A program made the translations under genes and the position numbers. DNA of 64,000 bases, from positions 5,451,001 to 5,515,000 of the forward strand of contig NZ_CP056775.1 in the NCBI RefSeq assembly GCF_016894445.1, given 5' to 3'. Below the pieces are notes generated by a model. It did not search any database. It worked only from the letters and a program-made list of their open reading frames with translations, and was not told where the DNA came from. Origin of the DNA: Dyadobacter sandarakinus (lineage in GTDB: Bacteria > Bacteroidota > Bacteroidia > Cytophagales > Spirosomataceae). Below, in pieces: positions 18,105 through 26,094 of the stretch. Position 1 is the first letter of the stretch. Each line of letters opens with the position of its first letter.

Positions 18105-18593
18105 TTACTGATAGCCTTGTTTTATCTTTTCAATCAGTGCAGTCGTCGAGTATCCCTGTACCAGGGCGATCGTTTTGACCTCACCTCCATTTGACAGGAC
18201 AAAATCCGAGCCAGCAATATTTTCAATCGTATAATCGTCTCCTTTGACCAAAATGTCAGGTTTTACCGCTTCAATCAACTGACTGGGCGTCGGTTCGTCG
18301 AACAAAATGACAGCATCCACAAATTGCAGCGCAGCCATCAGCCGGGCACGCGCATACTCATTGACCACCGGCCTGAGCGGACCTTTGAGCCGGGATACCG
18401 ATGCATCCGTGTTAAGCCCAAGAACCAGCCGGTCGCCCAAAGCACGGGCTTTTTCGAGATAGTCGATATGGCCGAGGTGAACAATGTCAAAGCAGCCATT
18501 TGTAAAAACGACCTTCTGTCCGGCACGTTGCCAGCCGGCCACGGTTACCACGGCCTCGTCGAGCCGCTGAATTTTGCTTTCAGTAACATTCAT
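18105..18593 (-). CDS. rfaE2: Heptose 1-phosphate adenylyltransferase, stand-alone
   Basis: This 162-residue nucleotidyltransferase is predicted to convert D-glycero-beta-D-manno-heptose 1-phosphate and ATP to ADP-heptose, for LPS core or other heptose-containing glycans. Motifs are TNGCFDIVHLGHIDYL with the ATP-binding HLGH at 39-42, NTDASVSRLKG, and VKGDDYTIENI. It corresponds to the C-terminal domain of bifunctional HldE, and the kinase domain is absent here. A glycerol-phosphate cytidylyltransferase-like specificity cannot be fully excluded. It lies between the zinc peptidase and the flippase-like gene on the same strand. Confidence 0.88.
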   Translation of the reverse strand: MNVTESKIQRLDEAVVTVAGWQRAGQKVVFTNGCFDIVHLGHIDYLEKARALGDRLVLGLNTDASVSRLKGPLRPVVNEYARARLMAALQFVDAVILFDEPTPSQLIEAVKPDILVKGDDYTIENIAGSDFVLSNGGEVKTIALVQGYSTTALIEKIKQGYQ

Positions 18594-18671
18594 GGGTAAA
18601 AAGAATAGGATTGATGGACCTGATGTACTGGAATACTGCCTTCCGGGCCTCAGGTACTATTACGCGCTGCC

Positions 18672-19700
18672 TCAGGCTGAAACCTGGCTTTCGCCTGCCA
18701 GCGTTTTTTTGTTTTGTATCAAAACATACAAAAACGCAAGTGCCCCGACCACCAGCATAAACAGCATCTGCGCCCCGTGGATGAAGGTAGCCAAAGTAAT
18801 GCCATCATTTTGTGAAAGCCCGTACAATACCATCACATTGCCCACCAGCAGGTGATAAGCGCCAATACCGCCCTGCGTAGGGGCCGTCATTCCTATGGAG
18901 CCCACAACCAGCAGGGTAAGCCCTGCCAGCATGCCCAGGTTTGAAGTTTCAGGGATACAGAAAAACAGCACGTACGAAACCAGGTAGTACATCACCCAGA
19001 TCATCAGCGTAGCCAGGATAAACAGGCCTGGGTTGCGCAGCTTACGAATGCTCAGCAGTCCGTCGAGCATACCCTGGGCGAAGACGATGATTTTCTGCAT
19101 CAATGCATTTTGCTGCATTTTACTTCTGAACGCCACATTGCGGTAGATGAAAAACGCTGCTCCCACAAACACCAGCAGGGCAGCCAGAAGTATGAAGATC
19201 AGCATGCCGCTGCCTGAGCCTTGCTGTCCGCCAGCTATTTTGCTCTGAAAAAAATCGGTGAAAAACGTACTGAGCCGCTCAAATTCAAGCACAAAATTGA
19301 GCCCGATTAAAATAAGCAGGATCAGCACATCAAAGATGCGCTCTGCCACAACGGTCCCGAAGCTGAGGTTCACGGGAATGCGTTCGAGGCGGTAGAGCGT
19401 GCCGCAGCGCGTGACTTCGCCCATACGTGGAACAATGAAGTTGGCAAAGTAGCCTGTGAGCACGGCAATAAATGCGTCAAACAGCTGAGGCTTGTGCCCG
19501 AGAGGTTCCATAAGCATTCCCCAGCGCCAGGCGCGCAGCAGGTGGGCAAACAACAGGAAAATACAGGAAATTGCAATCCACCGCCAGTCAGACTGTGCAA
19601 ACCGGTCGAGCATTTCGGTCAGGTTGATATCCTTGAATACAAACCAGAGCAGCCCGCCTGCGAGTACCAGCGAGATGGCATAACGTAAAATGCTTTTCAT
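18672..19700 (-). CDS. Flippase-like membrane protein (UPF0104/LPG synthase TM family)
   Basis: This 342-residue polytopic membrane protein of the lysylphosphatidylglycerol-synthase transmembrane family (UPF0104) has about eight hydrophobic segments. Family features include FAHLLRAWRWGMLM, the GYFANFIVPRMGEVTRC loop with its PRxGE motif, and TAPTQGGIGAYHLLVG near the C terminus. The soluble aminoacyl-transferase domain of MprF is absent. A lipid-flipping role is inferred from the family only. It lies 39 bp after panD. A flippase gene next to panC/panD is, from memory, common in Bacteroidota. Confidence 0.85.
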   Translation of the reverse strand: MKSILRYAISLVLAGGLLWFVFKDINLTEMLDRFAQSDWRWIAISCIFLLFAHLLRAWRWGMLMEPLGHKPQLFDAFIAVLTGYFANFIVPRMGEVTRCGTLYRLERIPVNLSFGTVVAERIFDVLILLILIGLNFVLEFERLSTFFTDFFQSKIAGGQQGSGSGMLIFILLAALLVFVGAAFFIYRNVAFRSKMQQNALMQKIIVFAQGMLDGLLSIRKLRNPGLFILATLMIWVMYYLVSYVLFFCIPETSNLGMLAGLTLLVVGSIGMTAPTQGGIGAYHLLVGNVMVLYGLSQNDGITLATFIHGAQMLFMLVVGALAFLYVLIQNKKTLAGESQVSA

Positions 19701-19739
19701 AGAATGTCAGGTAGTGCGATGTTGTTGACGAAGCTGCGG

Positions 19740-20090
19740 TCAGACCACAAGCCGGTTATCATGATCGGGAAAAACGATCATGGGTTTGAAGGTTTTGGCT
19801 TCCTCCTGCGACATGCTGCCGTAGGCGATAATGATGATGATATCGCCGATCTGTACCCTACGGGCTGCGGCCCCATTGAGGCAGATCATGCCCGAGCCGC
19901 GTTCGCCCGTGATGACGTACGTGACAAACCGTTCACCGTTATTATTGTTGACGATATGTACCTGTTCGTTTTCAATCAAACCGGCGGCATCCATGAGGTC
20001 TTCGTCAATTGTAATGCTGCCGACATAATTCAACTCCGCCTGAGTCACCTTTACCCGGTGAATCTTCGATTTCATTACTGTGATTTGCAT
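19740..20090 (-). CDS. panD: Aspartate 1-decarboxylase
   Basis: This 116-residue pyruvoyl enzyme makes beta-alanine from aspartate for pantothenate synthesis. The self-cleavage site is Gly24-Ser25 in NYVGSITID, with Ser25 becoming the pyruvoyl group. GERFVTYVITGERGSG (with conserved Tyr) and GDIIIIIAYG are typical. It is probably the first gene of a panD-flippase-rfaE2-zinc peptidase operon with a strong promoter match upstream. Confidence 0.96.
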   Translation of the reverse strand: MQITVMKSKIHRVKVTQAELNYVGSITIDEDLMDAAGLIENEQVHIVNNNNGERFVTYVITGERGSGMICLNGAAARRVQIGDIIIIIAYGSMSQEEAKTFKPMIVFPDHDNRLVV

Positions 20091-20139
20091 TTCCCGGATT
20101 AGAAAGTCGAGATATTATAATGAACAATGCATTAGCTGT

Positions 20140-20171
20140 CAAAGGTACAGGAATAATGCACAGCCATCAAA
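20140..20171 (-). promoter_or_regulatory. Promoter of the panD operon
   Basis: The minus strand reads TTTG (20168-20171), 20 bases, then TACCTTTG (20140-20147). This is an exact match to TANNTTTG with ideal spacing, 49 bp upstream of the panD ATG. Confidence 0.65.
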
Positions 20172-20390
20172 ACATCAGGCCGGGCTGCGGGGTTCCCGGA
20201 TCAGGCACCTGGCATTAAGTGCTGAGTACTAGCAGGTTTATATTTTTTCAAAGCTAATTTATAAATCTGCCTCCGCACACCTTTACTCGAAAGATCATTA
20301 TATTTAAGCCTGATTTAATGCTGTAAGTATGTAGGCCGGTGATGAGGCTTTAACTTTATTATCCACTTTTATTTTTTTACAAAAAATCCA
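20172..20390. other. Intergenic region between panD promoter and oxidoreductase gene
   Basis: This is the rest of a 300-bp gap. It contains no gene, and on the plus strand only an imperfect -7-like TATATTTA at 20299-20306 without a good -33 partner. The promoter of the Gfo/Idh gene is therefore unassigned. Confidence 0.4.
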
Positions 20391-21863
20391 ATGAGTACAA
20401 ACAACAACCCGAAGGATGTTACTCGCCGCGACTTTTTACAAAAAAGCTCGGCAGCAGCAATTGGCAGTTTTTTTATTGTTCCGCGCCATGTGTTGGGAAA
20501 AGGGTATCGTGCGCCAAGTGATAAACTGAATATTGCCGCTGTGGGTATTGGCGGAAAAGGATTTTCGGATATCAGCAATGCCTGGAATAACGGGGCGGAG
20601 AACATAGTGGCACTATGCGATGTAGACTGGAACCTTGCTCAGAAATGTTTTGATAAATTCCCGAATGCGAAGAAGTACAAAGATTTCCGCAAGATGTTTG
20701 ATGAAATGGGCAAAGATATCGATGCCGTAACCATATCTACTCCCGACCACACGCACGCCGTAGTAGCCATGGCAGCCATGAGCCGAGGCAAGCATGTGTA
20801 CGTGCAAAAACCATTGACCCACAATATCAACGAAGCCCGTAAGCTGACCGAAGCAGCGCGCAAATACAAGCTGGTGTCCCAGATGGGAAACCAGGGAGCC
20901 TCCAACCCCGGCCAGCAGCAAATGGTGGAATGGTTTAAAAAAGGCGTAATTGGTACGGTAAAGGAAGTGGAAGTCTGGACCAACCGGCCGATCTGGCCGC
21001 AGGGTATTCCGGTACCTACCGCCAAAGCCGAGGTACCAAGCACCCTTGACTGGGATTTGTATGTAGGTCCGGCCGAGTGGGTGGATTACAGCCCGGCTTA
21101 CCACCCGTTCAAATGGCACGGCTGGTGGAACTTCGGTACGGGTGCATTGGGCGATATGGGATGCCACCTGATCGACACGCCTTTCCGCGTACTGGGTCTG
21201 GGGTATCCTACTGAAGTGGAATGCAGCGTAGGAGCGGTGTTCCTGAAAGACTGGACCCCGGAATACATTCCCGAAGGTTGCCCGCCTTCATCCCGCGTAC
21301 AGATCAAGTTTCCGGCTTCGAAAATGAACAATTCGGATATCAAGATGACCTGGCATGACGGTGGTCTGCGTCCTTTCCACCCGGATCTGGTTCCTGCCAA
21401 TGATCCGCTGGGCGAGCCCGACAGCAGTAATGGAGCCATGCTGATCGGTGATAAAGGGGTTATGATGTGCGCTACCTATGGAAAAGACCCGAAAGTATAC
21501 CTGAAAAGCGGTGAAAAGCTCGAAATGCCCAAAGATGCTTTCCAAACTAAATACACTTCCCTGCCCGAGTTTGGCCACCAGGTAGCCTGGACCGACGCCT
21601 GCAAAGCTGGATTTAACAGCAAGGAGCACAAGGCGCTGACCTCGTCTTTCGACTACTCAGGCCCGCTTACCGAAACCGTAATCATGGGTAACCTGGCGAT
21701 CCGCAGCTACAACTTCCGTACTGCCAGCGCCGACGGCAAATCGTTTAACTTCCCGGGCCGTAAAAAGCTGATCTGGGATGGTAATAATATGAAAATCACG
21801 AATTTCGATGAGGCTAACCAGTTTGTTACCCGCAAGTACCGGGGCGAATGGAAGCTGGTTTAG
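20391..21863 (+). CDS. Tat-exported Gfo/Idh/MocA-family oxidoreductase
   Basis: This 490-residue predicted NAD(P)-dependent oxidoreductase is likely active on a sugar or sugar derivative outside the cytoplasm. The N terminus has a twin-arginine signal (TRRDFLQKSSAAAIGSFF). A Rossmann nucleotide-binding segment (LNIAAVGIGGKG, about 44-55) follows, then the family block DAVTISTPDHTHAVVAMAAMSRGKHVYVQKPLTHN with the catalytic-region Lys. The C-terminal alpha/beta domain contains WHGWWNFGTGALGDMGCHLID. The substrate is not predictable from sequence. It lies on the opposite strand between panD and panC and ends at a strong bidirectional terminator. Confidence 0.9.
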   Translation: MSTNNNPKDVTRRDFLQKSSAAAIGSFFIVPRHVLGKGYRAPSDKLNIAAVGIGGKGFSDISNAWNNGAENIVALCDVDWNLAQKCFDKFPNAKKYKDFRKMFDEMGKDIDAVTISTPDHTHAVVAMAAMSRGKHVYVQKPLTHNINEARKLTEAARKYKLVSQMGNQGASNPGQQQMVEWFKKGVIGTVKEVEVWTNRPIWPQGIPVPTAKAEVPSTLDWDLYVGPAEWVDYSPAYHPFKWHGWWNFGTGALGDMGCHLIDTPFRVLGLGYPTEVECSVGAVFLKDWTPEYIPEGCPPSSRVQIKFPASKMNNSDIKMTWHDGGLRPFHPDLVPANDPLGEPDSSNGAMLIGDKGVMMCATYGKDPKVYLKSGEKLEMPKDAFQTKYTSLPEFGHQVAWTDACKAGFNSKEHKALTSSFDYSGPLTETVIMGNLAIRSYNFRTASADGKSFNFPGRKKLIWDGNNMKITNFDEANQFVTRKYRGEWKLV

Positions 21864-21880
21864 GTAGGGTTTTTCATGCA

Positions 21881-21920
21881 AACAAAAACGGGCAGGTTTC
21901 GCGACCTGCCCGTTTTTGTT
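21881..21920. terminator. Bidirectional intrinsic terminator
   Basis: A long stem (AAAAACGGGCAGGT with ACCTGCCCGTTTTTG), TTCGCG loop and A/T flanks sits between the convergent Gfo/Idh and panC genes. Confidence 0.9.
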
Positions 21921-22763
21921 TTAGAAAATAAGATTATCAATCAGCCTGACAGGTCCCAGCTGCACGGCCACGCAAATGGCACTGGTACCAGCCTCGCCCG
22001 GCTCCGGAATATTTTGTAATGTAGCGGTATCTACAATTTCTATGTAGTCAAGGATCAGTTCAGGAATGTCGGAAAAAGCCTGCAAGGCTGCATATTTTGC
22101 ATTACCTACTGTTTCTCCCTGCTGTATGCGGTCGCGTGTGGCCGTCAGTATCTGATAAATGTGCGGCGCAATCAGCCGCTCGGCAGGGCTGAGCCTGCGG
22201 TTGCGGGACGACATTGCGAGCCCGTCGGCCTCACGGACCGTCGGGAAAACAACGATTTCCAGGTCAAAGGACAGGTCGGCAACCATGCGCTTGACGACGG
22301 CTACCTGCTGCAGATCTTTTTGGCCGAAATATGCGCGGTGCGGCTTCACCATATGAAACAGCTTTGACACGACAATCCCGACGCCATTGAAATGCCCGGG
22401 CCGCGAAGCACCTTCCATTATTGTTTCAATTGGTCCGAAGTCAAATTTCAGTGCAGGTTGGGCGGGGTACATCTCTTCGGTTGAAGGCGCGAAAACTGCG
22501 TGGCAGCCCGCTACGCGTAACAGTTCAAGATCTGCTTCCAGCGTCCGGGGATATTTCGCCAGATCCTCGACATTGTTAAACTGTGTCGGATTGACAAAAA
22601 TGCTCGTGACAGCAATGTCATTCTGAGCCGCAGCTGCCTCGACCAATGCCAGGTGACCCTGATGCAGGGCGCCCATGGTAGGTACCAGGCCGATGGATTT
22701 TTGTTGTAAAAACTGCTGCGAAAGAAACTTGCGTAGGCCGCTGACCGAAGTAAATACTTCCAT
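21921..22763 (-). CDS. panC: Pantothenate synthetase
   Basis: This 280-residue enzyme ligates pantoate and beta-alanine with ATP to form pantothenate. It has the nucleotidyltransferase signature PTMGALHQGHLALV (HxGH), TSIFVNPTQFNNVEDLAKYPRTLEAD, VSKLFHMVKPHRAYFGQKDLQQ and the late KMSKS-like loop MSSRNRRLSP. It is divergent from the GT5 gene. Together with panD on the other side of the oxidoreductase gene it covers the last steps of pantothenate synthesis; panB is not in the window. Confidence 0.96.
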   Translation of the reverse strand: MEVFTSVSGLRKFLSQQFLQQKSIGLVPTMGALHQGHLALVEAAAAQNDIAVTSIFVNPTQFNNVEDLAKYPRTLEADLELLRVAGCHAVFAPSTEEMYPAQPALKFDFGPIETIMEGASRPGHFNGVGIVVSKLFHMVKPHRAYFGQKDLQQVAVVKRMVADLSFDLEIVVFPTVREADGLAMSSRNRRLSPAERLIAPHIYQILTATRDRIQQGETVGNAKYAALQAFSDIPELILDYIEIVDTATLQNIPEPGEAGTSAICVAVQLGPVRLIDNLIF

Positions 22764-22905
22764 GTAAAAAGTAAAAAATCAGGGGAGTAATCAGGCTCTG
22801 CTGAGTACTTTGTAAGCTGGAAAGGATGGGGGTAGAGGAGGTTTCAGGCCGGTAGGCACACGTCTCCCAAACTCCGTGCAATAATACGATTAGTTTGGGA
22901 TATCT

Positions 22906-22937
22906 TTTGAGTTTGCCATTTTTTTTGTATAATTTTG
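22906..22937 (+). promoter_or_regulatory. Promoter of the GT5 glycosyltransferase gene
   Basis: TTTG (22906-22909), 20 bases, then TAATTTTG (22930-22937) gives an exact TANNTTTG -7 box. It lies 33 bp upstream of the ATG at 22971. Confidence 0.6.
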
Positions 22938-22970
22938 CAAAACTTTTTTTCACAAACTGCTAAAAGATCT

Positions 22971-23777
22971 ATGGAGAAACTACGAATTTTATATGTAGCC
23001 AGTGAAATCAACCCTTTCCTCCAGACCACAGACGTTGCTGATTACGTAAGAAAGCTGCCCCAGGCAATGCAAGAGCTGGGCGCTGAAATCAGGATTCTCG
23101 TCCCGCGTTTTGGTTTGATTAACGAGCGGAAAAACAGGCTTCATGAAGTAGTTCGACTGTCAGGAATTAATATCACCGTAGGAGATGAAGAAAAGCCATT
23201 GATCATCAAGGTAGCTTCCATTCCCAATGCCAAGCTTCAGGTCTATTTTATAGATAATGATGATTACTTCCACCGTAAGTCCGTGTTCTTTGATAAGGAG
23301 AACAACTTTTACGACGATAATGATGAGCGCGCAATTTTCTTTTGCAAAGGTGTTCTGGAAACAGTAAAAAAACTGGGCTGGGCTCCGGATGTTGTACATT
23401 GCAATGACTGGATGACTGCCCTGATCCCGCTTTACCTGAAAACCACTTACCGCAACGATCCGATGTTCAAGGATACGAAAAGTGTGTTTACGGTACATAA
23501 TAATGCTTTTGACTTTAAGTTTGATGCTGACCTGCAAAGCAAGGCGAAGGCTATGGACGTAAGTGACGAGGCACTCTCACATCTGCACTCTGCGGATTTT
23601 GAAGGTTTTGTCAAAATCGGATGTGCTTATGCCGATGCAGTTTTGAAAGCCGATGAACATATCAGCGAAAGTCTCAACCAGATTTTCAACGATGCACCGA
23701 AGCGCGTTGAGCTGGACGAGCAAAGCGACAAGTTCTCAGCATCTTACTACAATCTTTATACAGAATTGGTAAATTGA
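22971..23777 (+). CDS. Half-length GT5 glycogen/starch synthase-like protein
   Basis: This 268-residue protein starts at ATG 22971 (MEKLRILYVASEINPFLQTT). It matches the N-terminal GT5 catalytic domain of glycogen/starch synthases: the opening KxGGL-like region is altered to LQTTDVADYVRKLP. Other family blocks are APDVVHCNDWMTALIPLYLK, VFTVHNNAFD and KIGCAYADAV. The C-terminal GT-B domain that completes the ADP-glucose site in full enzymes (about 480 residues) is absent, with a clean stop and terminator. From memory, similar half-length proteins beside panC occur in Bacteroidota, so this is probably a family trait rather than a truncation. Catalytic ability is uncertain. Confidence 0.82.
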   Translation: MEKLRILYVASEINPFLQTTDVADYVRKLPQAMQELGAEIRILVPRFGLINERKNRLHEVVRLSGINITVGDEEKPLIIKVASIPNAKLQVYFIDNDDYFHRKSVFFDKENNFYDDNDERAIFFCKGVLETVKKLGWAPDVVHCNDWMTALIPLYLKTTYRNDPMFKDTKSVFTVHNNAFDFKFDADLQSKAKAMDVSDEALSHLHSADFEGFVKIGCAYADAVLKADEHISESLNQIFNDAPKRVELDEQSDKFSASYYNLYTELVN

Positions 23778-23796
23778 TCCTGCAAAATATTGAAGT

Positions 23797-23828
23797 AAAG
23801 CGGCAGCAGCAATGTTGCCGCTTTTTTT
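23797..23828 (+). terminator. Terminator after the GT5 gene
   Basis: AAAGCGGCA pairs with TGCCGCTTT around a 10-base loop and is followed by a T run. Confidence 0.75.
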
Positions 23829-23905
23829 GTGCCATACACGTAAAAAATAATGTAAACGGCCTTTTCGTTAGCTTTGCGATGTTTTTCTTCCACATGCATT
23901 TGAAC

Positions 23906-24502
23906 ATGAAAATACCGGTTACTGCCTTTGTGCTGGCTGCTTTTGCTGCATCACTGATCTCCTGCGGCAGTGAAGAGCAAACCTTTGTTCCCAAACCTAA
24001 AGGCTATAACCGCATTGAGCTGCCGGCACACGCATACCGCATGCTGGACAAAATTCATCCTTACGATTTTGAATATTCCAAGTTTTCCAGGATTGTGCCT
24101 GATACCTTTGCTATGGCGGGAAAGGACTGGATATTTGTTCATTATCCACAACTCAATGCCAATATTCAGATTACCTACAAGCCGCTGCAAAACAATCCGA
24201 AGTTGCTGGGCGAATTCATCAATGATTCCTATAAGCTTGCCGCTAAACATCAGATTCGCGCATCTTCCATTCAGGAGCAGCGCATTACTACGCCAAGCGG
24301 GAACATAGCGACCATTTTCAGGATAGAAGGAGACGTGCCCAGTCCTTTTCAGTTTTACACGACTGACAGTACCACACACTTTATGCGCGGGGCTGTTTAT
24401 TTTCCGACTGCTACAAAAAATGATTCTCTGGCTCCTGTCATCGCCTACATACAGGAAGATATGCTCCGGTTGCTGAACACGCTGCAGTGGAGAAAAAAAT
24501 AA
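23906..24502 (+). CDS. gldD: Gliding motility lipoprotein GldD
   Basis: This 198-residue lipoprotein starts at ATG 23906, which places the lipobox LISC with Cys20 correctly; in-frame ATGs at 23879 and 23894 lie just upstream. The family pattern PKPKGYNRIELPAHAYR followed by YDFEYSKFSRI, IHYPQLN-like FVHYPQLNANIQITY, and FYTTDSTTHFMRGAVYF matches GldD, required for gliding in Flavobacterium johnsoniae and counted among core Gld proteins linked to T9SS and gliding. A TAGCTTTG -7-like box lies at 23869-23876, but its -33 partner is unclear. The usual neighbour gldE is not present here. Confidence 0.88.
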   Translation: MKIPVTAFVLAAFAASLISCGSEEQTFVPKPKGYNRIELPAHAYRMLDKIHPYDFEYSKFSRIVPDTFAMAGKDWIFVHYPQLNANIQITYKPLQNNPKLLGEFINDSYKLAAKHQIRASSIQEQRITTPSGNIATIFRIEGDVPSPFQFYTTDSTTHFMRGAVYFPTATKNDSLAPVIAYIQEDMLRLLNTLQWRKK

Positions 24503-24566
24503 AAGCGCTTATTGCAGTGAAGTGGGCGAGGGTGTATCTTTGATCTTCAACGAAATCACAGGCACC

Positions 24567-25280
24567 ATGGCAAGGAAACAACCCAAAAACCAGCTCTCTC
24601 TCGATTATTCCGTGCGTGGGAACAGGATGGTGCTGCGCCTGGGCCAGGTGGAAAGCCAGCGGGTGGCGGATTTTGTTTTTGAAGGACTTATCAATGGTGA
24701 CTGGGTGATTGAGCCTGCCGGCGATGCAGCTGATATTTCCTATGCGCAGGATATCGTTCACCAGATCGGTCACAAACTTCCTTATCCGGAGGGCATCAAA
24801 ATCGCTCAGCTGCACCAGGTAGCCCCTACTTTCAAAGGTTTTTCGGCTATTTATAAACAAAAAGGCTGGGTCTTTGTGAATGCTGCTTCCGACATTAACG
24901 AGCGCAATTACCACATTCACCTGCTGACAGTTTCTTTGGGGCTGCACGCACTTTATACTAATACAGAATCGCTTTGCGCCCGGTCTGAGCAGCTGATCTT
25001 TGATGCATTGCTGCCTTTTGAGGAGGTCGAAAGCTTTTTCCGGACCGATATTTCAAAGATTTCCGGCGCCCTGGCCGCAGACATCGCCAACTTCTTCAAA
25101 GTACCATTTCCAATGGTGCTGAAAAGAGCACTTGCTTTAAAAATCATCTCCGACGAGCAGTACCGCAACTTTATGTCGGTTACGCCGGTACGATCGGCAA
25201 GGCCGCGGGAGTTGTTTGTCACCAAAGACGGCAGCATCGACGATCTGGAAGCACAGCTCTTCTCGCACGATCTGGATTAA
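24567..25280 (+). CDS. Degenerate M78 (ImmA/IrrE)-like protein
   Basis: This 237-residue cytoplasmic protein starts at ATG 24567 (MARKQPKNQLSLDY). Its order of elements resembles ImmA/IrrE-type M78 metallopeptidases: a GFSAIYKQKGWVFVN strand, then NERNYHIHLLTVSLGLHALY where the HExxH zinc helix would lie. An acidic helix SEQLIFDALLP takes the place of the usual E-xANxFA-xxLLxP, and a C-terminal helix-turn segment IANFFKVPFPMVLKRALALKIISDEQY follows. The zinc-binding HExxH is not present (VSLGLH instead), so it is predicted to be catalytically inactive, possibly a binding or regulatory protein. The family call is by pattern recognition and moderately sure. Its stop overlaps the convergent SDR gene by 4 bp. 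Confidence 0.55.
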   Translation: MARKQPKNQLSLDYSVRGNRMVLRLGQVESQRVADFVFEGLINGDWVIEPAGDAADISYAQDIVHQIGHKLPYPEGIKIAQLHQVAPTFKGFSAIYKQKGWVFVNAASDINERNYHIHLLTVSLGLHALYTNTESLCARSEQLIFDALLPFEEVESFFRTDISKISGALAADIANFFKVPFPMVLKRALALKIISDEQYRNFMSVTPVRSARPRELFVTKDGSIDDLEAQLFSHDLD

Positions 25281-26083
25281 TGTTTACCCAAACTTTCATG
25301 ACTTAAATTGCTGAGATCGGGCAGGGGACTTACCGAAGTCCAGCCTCCGTCCACTACAAGGCTTTGACCCGTAATATGTCCTGAGTGCGGCGACAGCAGG
25401 AACAATGCTGCATTGGCAATATCTTCGCAAACCGCCGGCCGCCCCATGGGTGTAATTCCTGACCAGATTTTGGGATACGTAGGATCGTCAGCCAGCGTAC
25501 GCTCCGTGAGCGTAGCGCCCGGCGCGACGGTGTTGATGGTAATACCATGCGGCGAAAGTTCGAGGACCAGGTTCTTGGCCAGCATTTCCAGTCCGGCCTT
25601 GGTCATCGCGTAGGCGGCCAGGTACTTGTGTGCCTGATGCCCTACTACAGAGGACATCAGCAGTACCCGCCCGCCCGACTGCTGCTGACGCATTTGCCTG
25701 GCAGCGGCCTGCGTCAGCAGAAATGAGCCCATCAGATTTACATTCAAAACCTTCTGGAGATTTTCGGCAGGGTATTCAAAAAAGTCTCCGAACAGGGTAA
25801 TGCCTGCATTGGCAACAGCAAGGGTAAGTTTCCCAAAGTGCCGCAGGGCTTCGTTAACCATTCCGTCGATAACTTCCTGTTTGGAAGAGTCTCCCGGAAA
25901 GGCTACGCAGGCTCCTCCTTTGTCACAAATGCTCCTTGCGGCCTCGGTTGCCAGCGCTTCATCCAGATCGTTCAGGATCACACCGGCTCCCTGGCTGGCA
26001 AGTTGCCTGGCAATTTCGTACCCGATACCCTGACCGGCTCCTGTAACAATAGCAACCTGATTTTCAAATAAGTAGCTGTTCAT
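25277..26083 (-). CDS. Short-chain dehydrogenase/reductase
   Basis: This 268-residue classical SDR has the cofactor motif VTGAGQGIGYEIARQLA (TGxxxGxG), NNAG-like VANAGITLFGDFF, catalytic Ser in VLLMSSVVGHQ, YxxxK as YAMTKAGLE, and PGATLTERTL after the active site. The conserved acidic LNDLDE at the end of beta-2 suggests NAD preference (inference). It follows the sugar-acid dehydratase gene by 11 bp on the same strand, which suggests oxidation of an aldose or related sugar in the same pathway. Confidence 0.9.
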   Translation of the reverse strand: MNSYLFENQVAIVTGAGQGIGYEIARQLASQGAGVILNDLDEALATEAARSICDKGGACVAFPGDSSKQEVIDGMVNEALRHFGKLTLAVANAGITLFGDFFEYPAENLQKVLNVNLMGSFLLTQAAARQMRQQQSGGRVLLMSSVVGHQAHKYLAAYAMTKAGLEMLAKNLVLELSPHGITINTVAPGATLTERTLADDPTYPKIWSGITPMGRPAVCEDIANAALFLLSPHSGHITGQSLVVDGGWTSVSPLPDLSNLSHESLGKH

Positions 26084-26094
26084 GAAGCGGGTTT

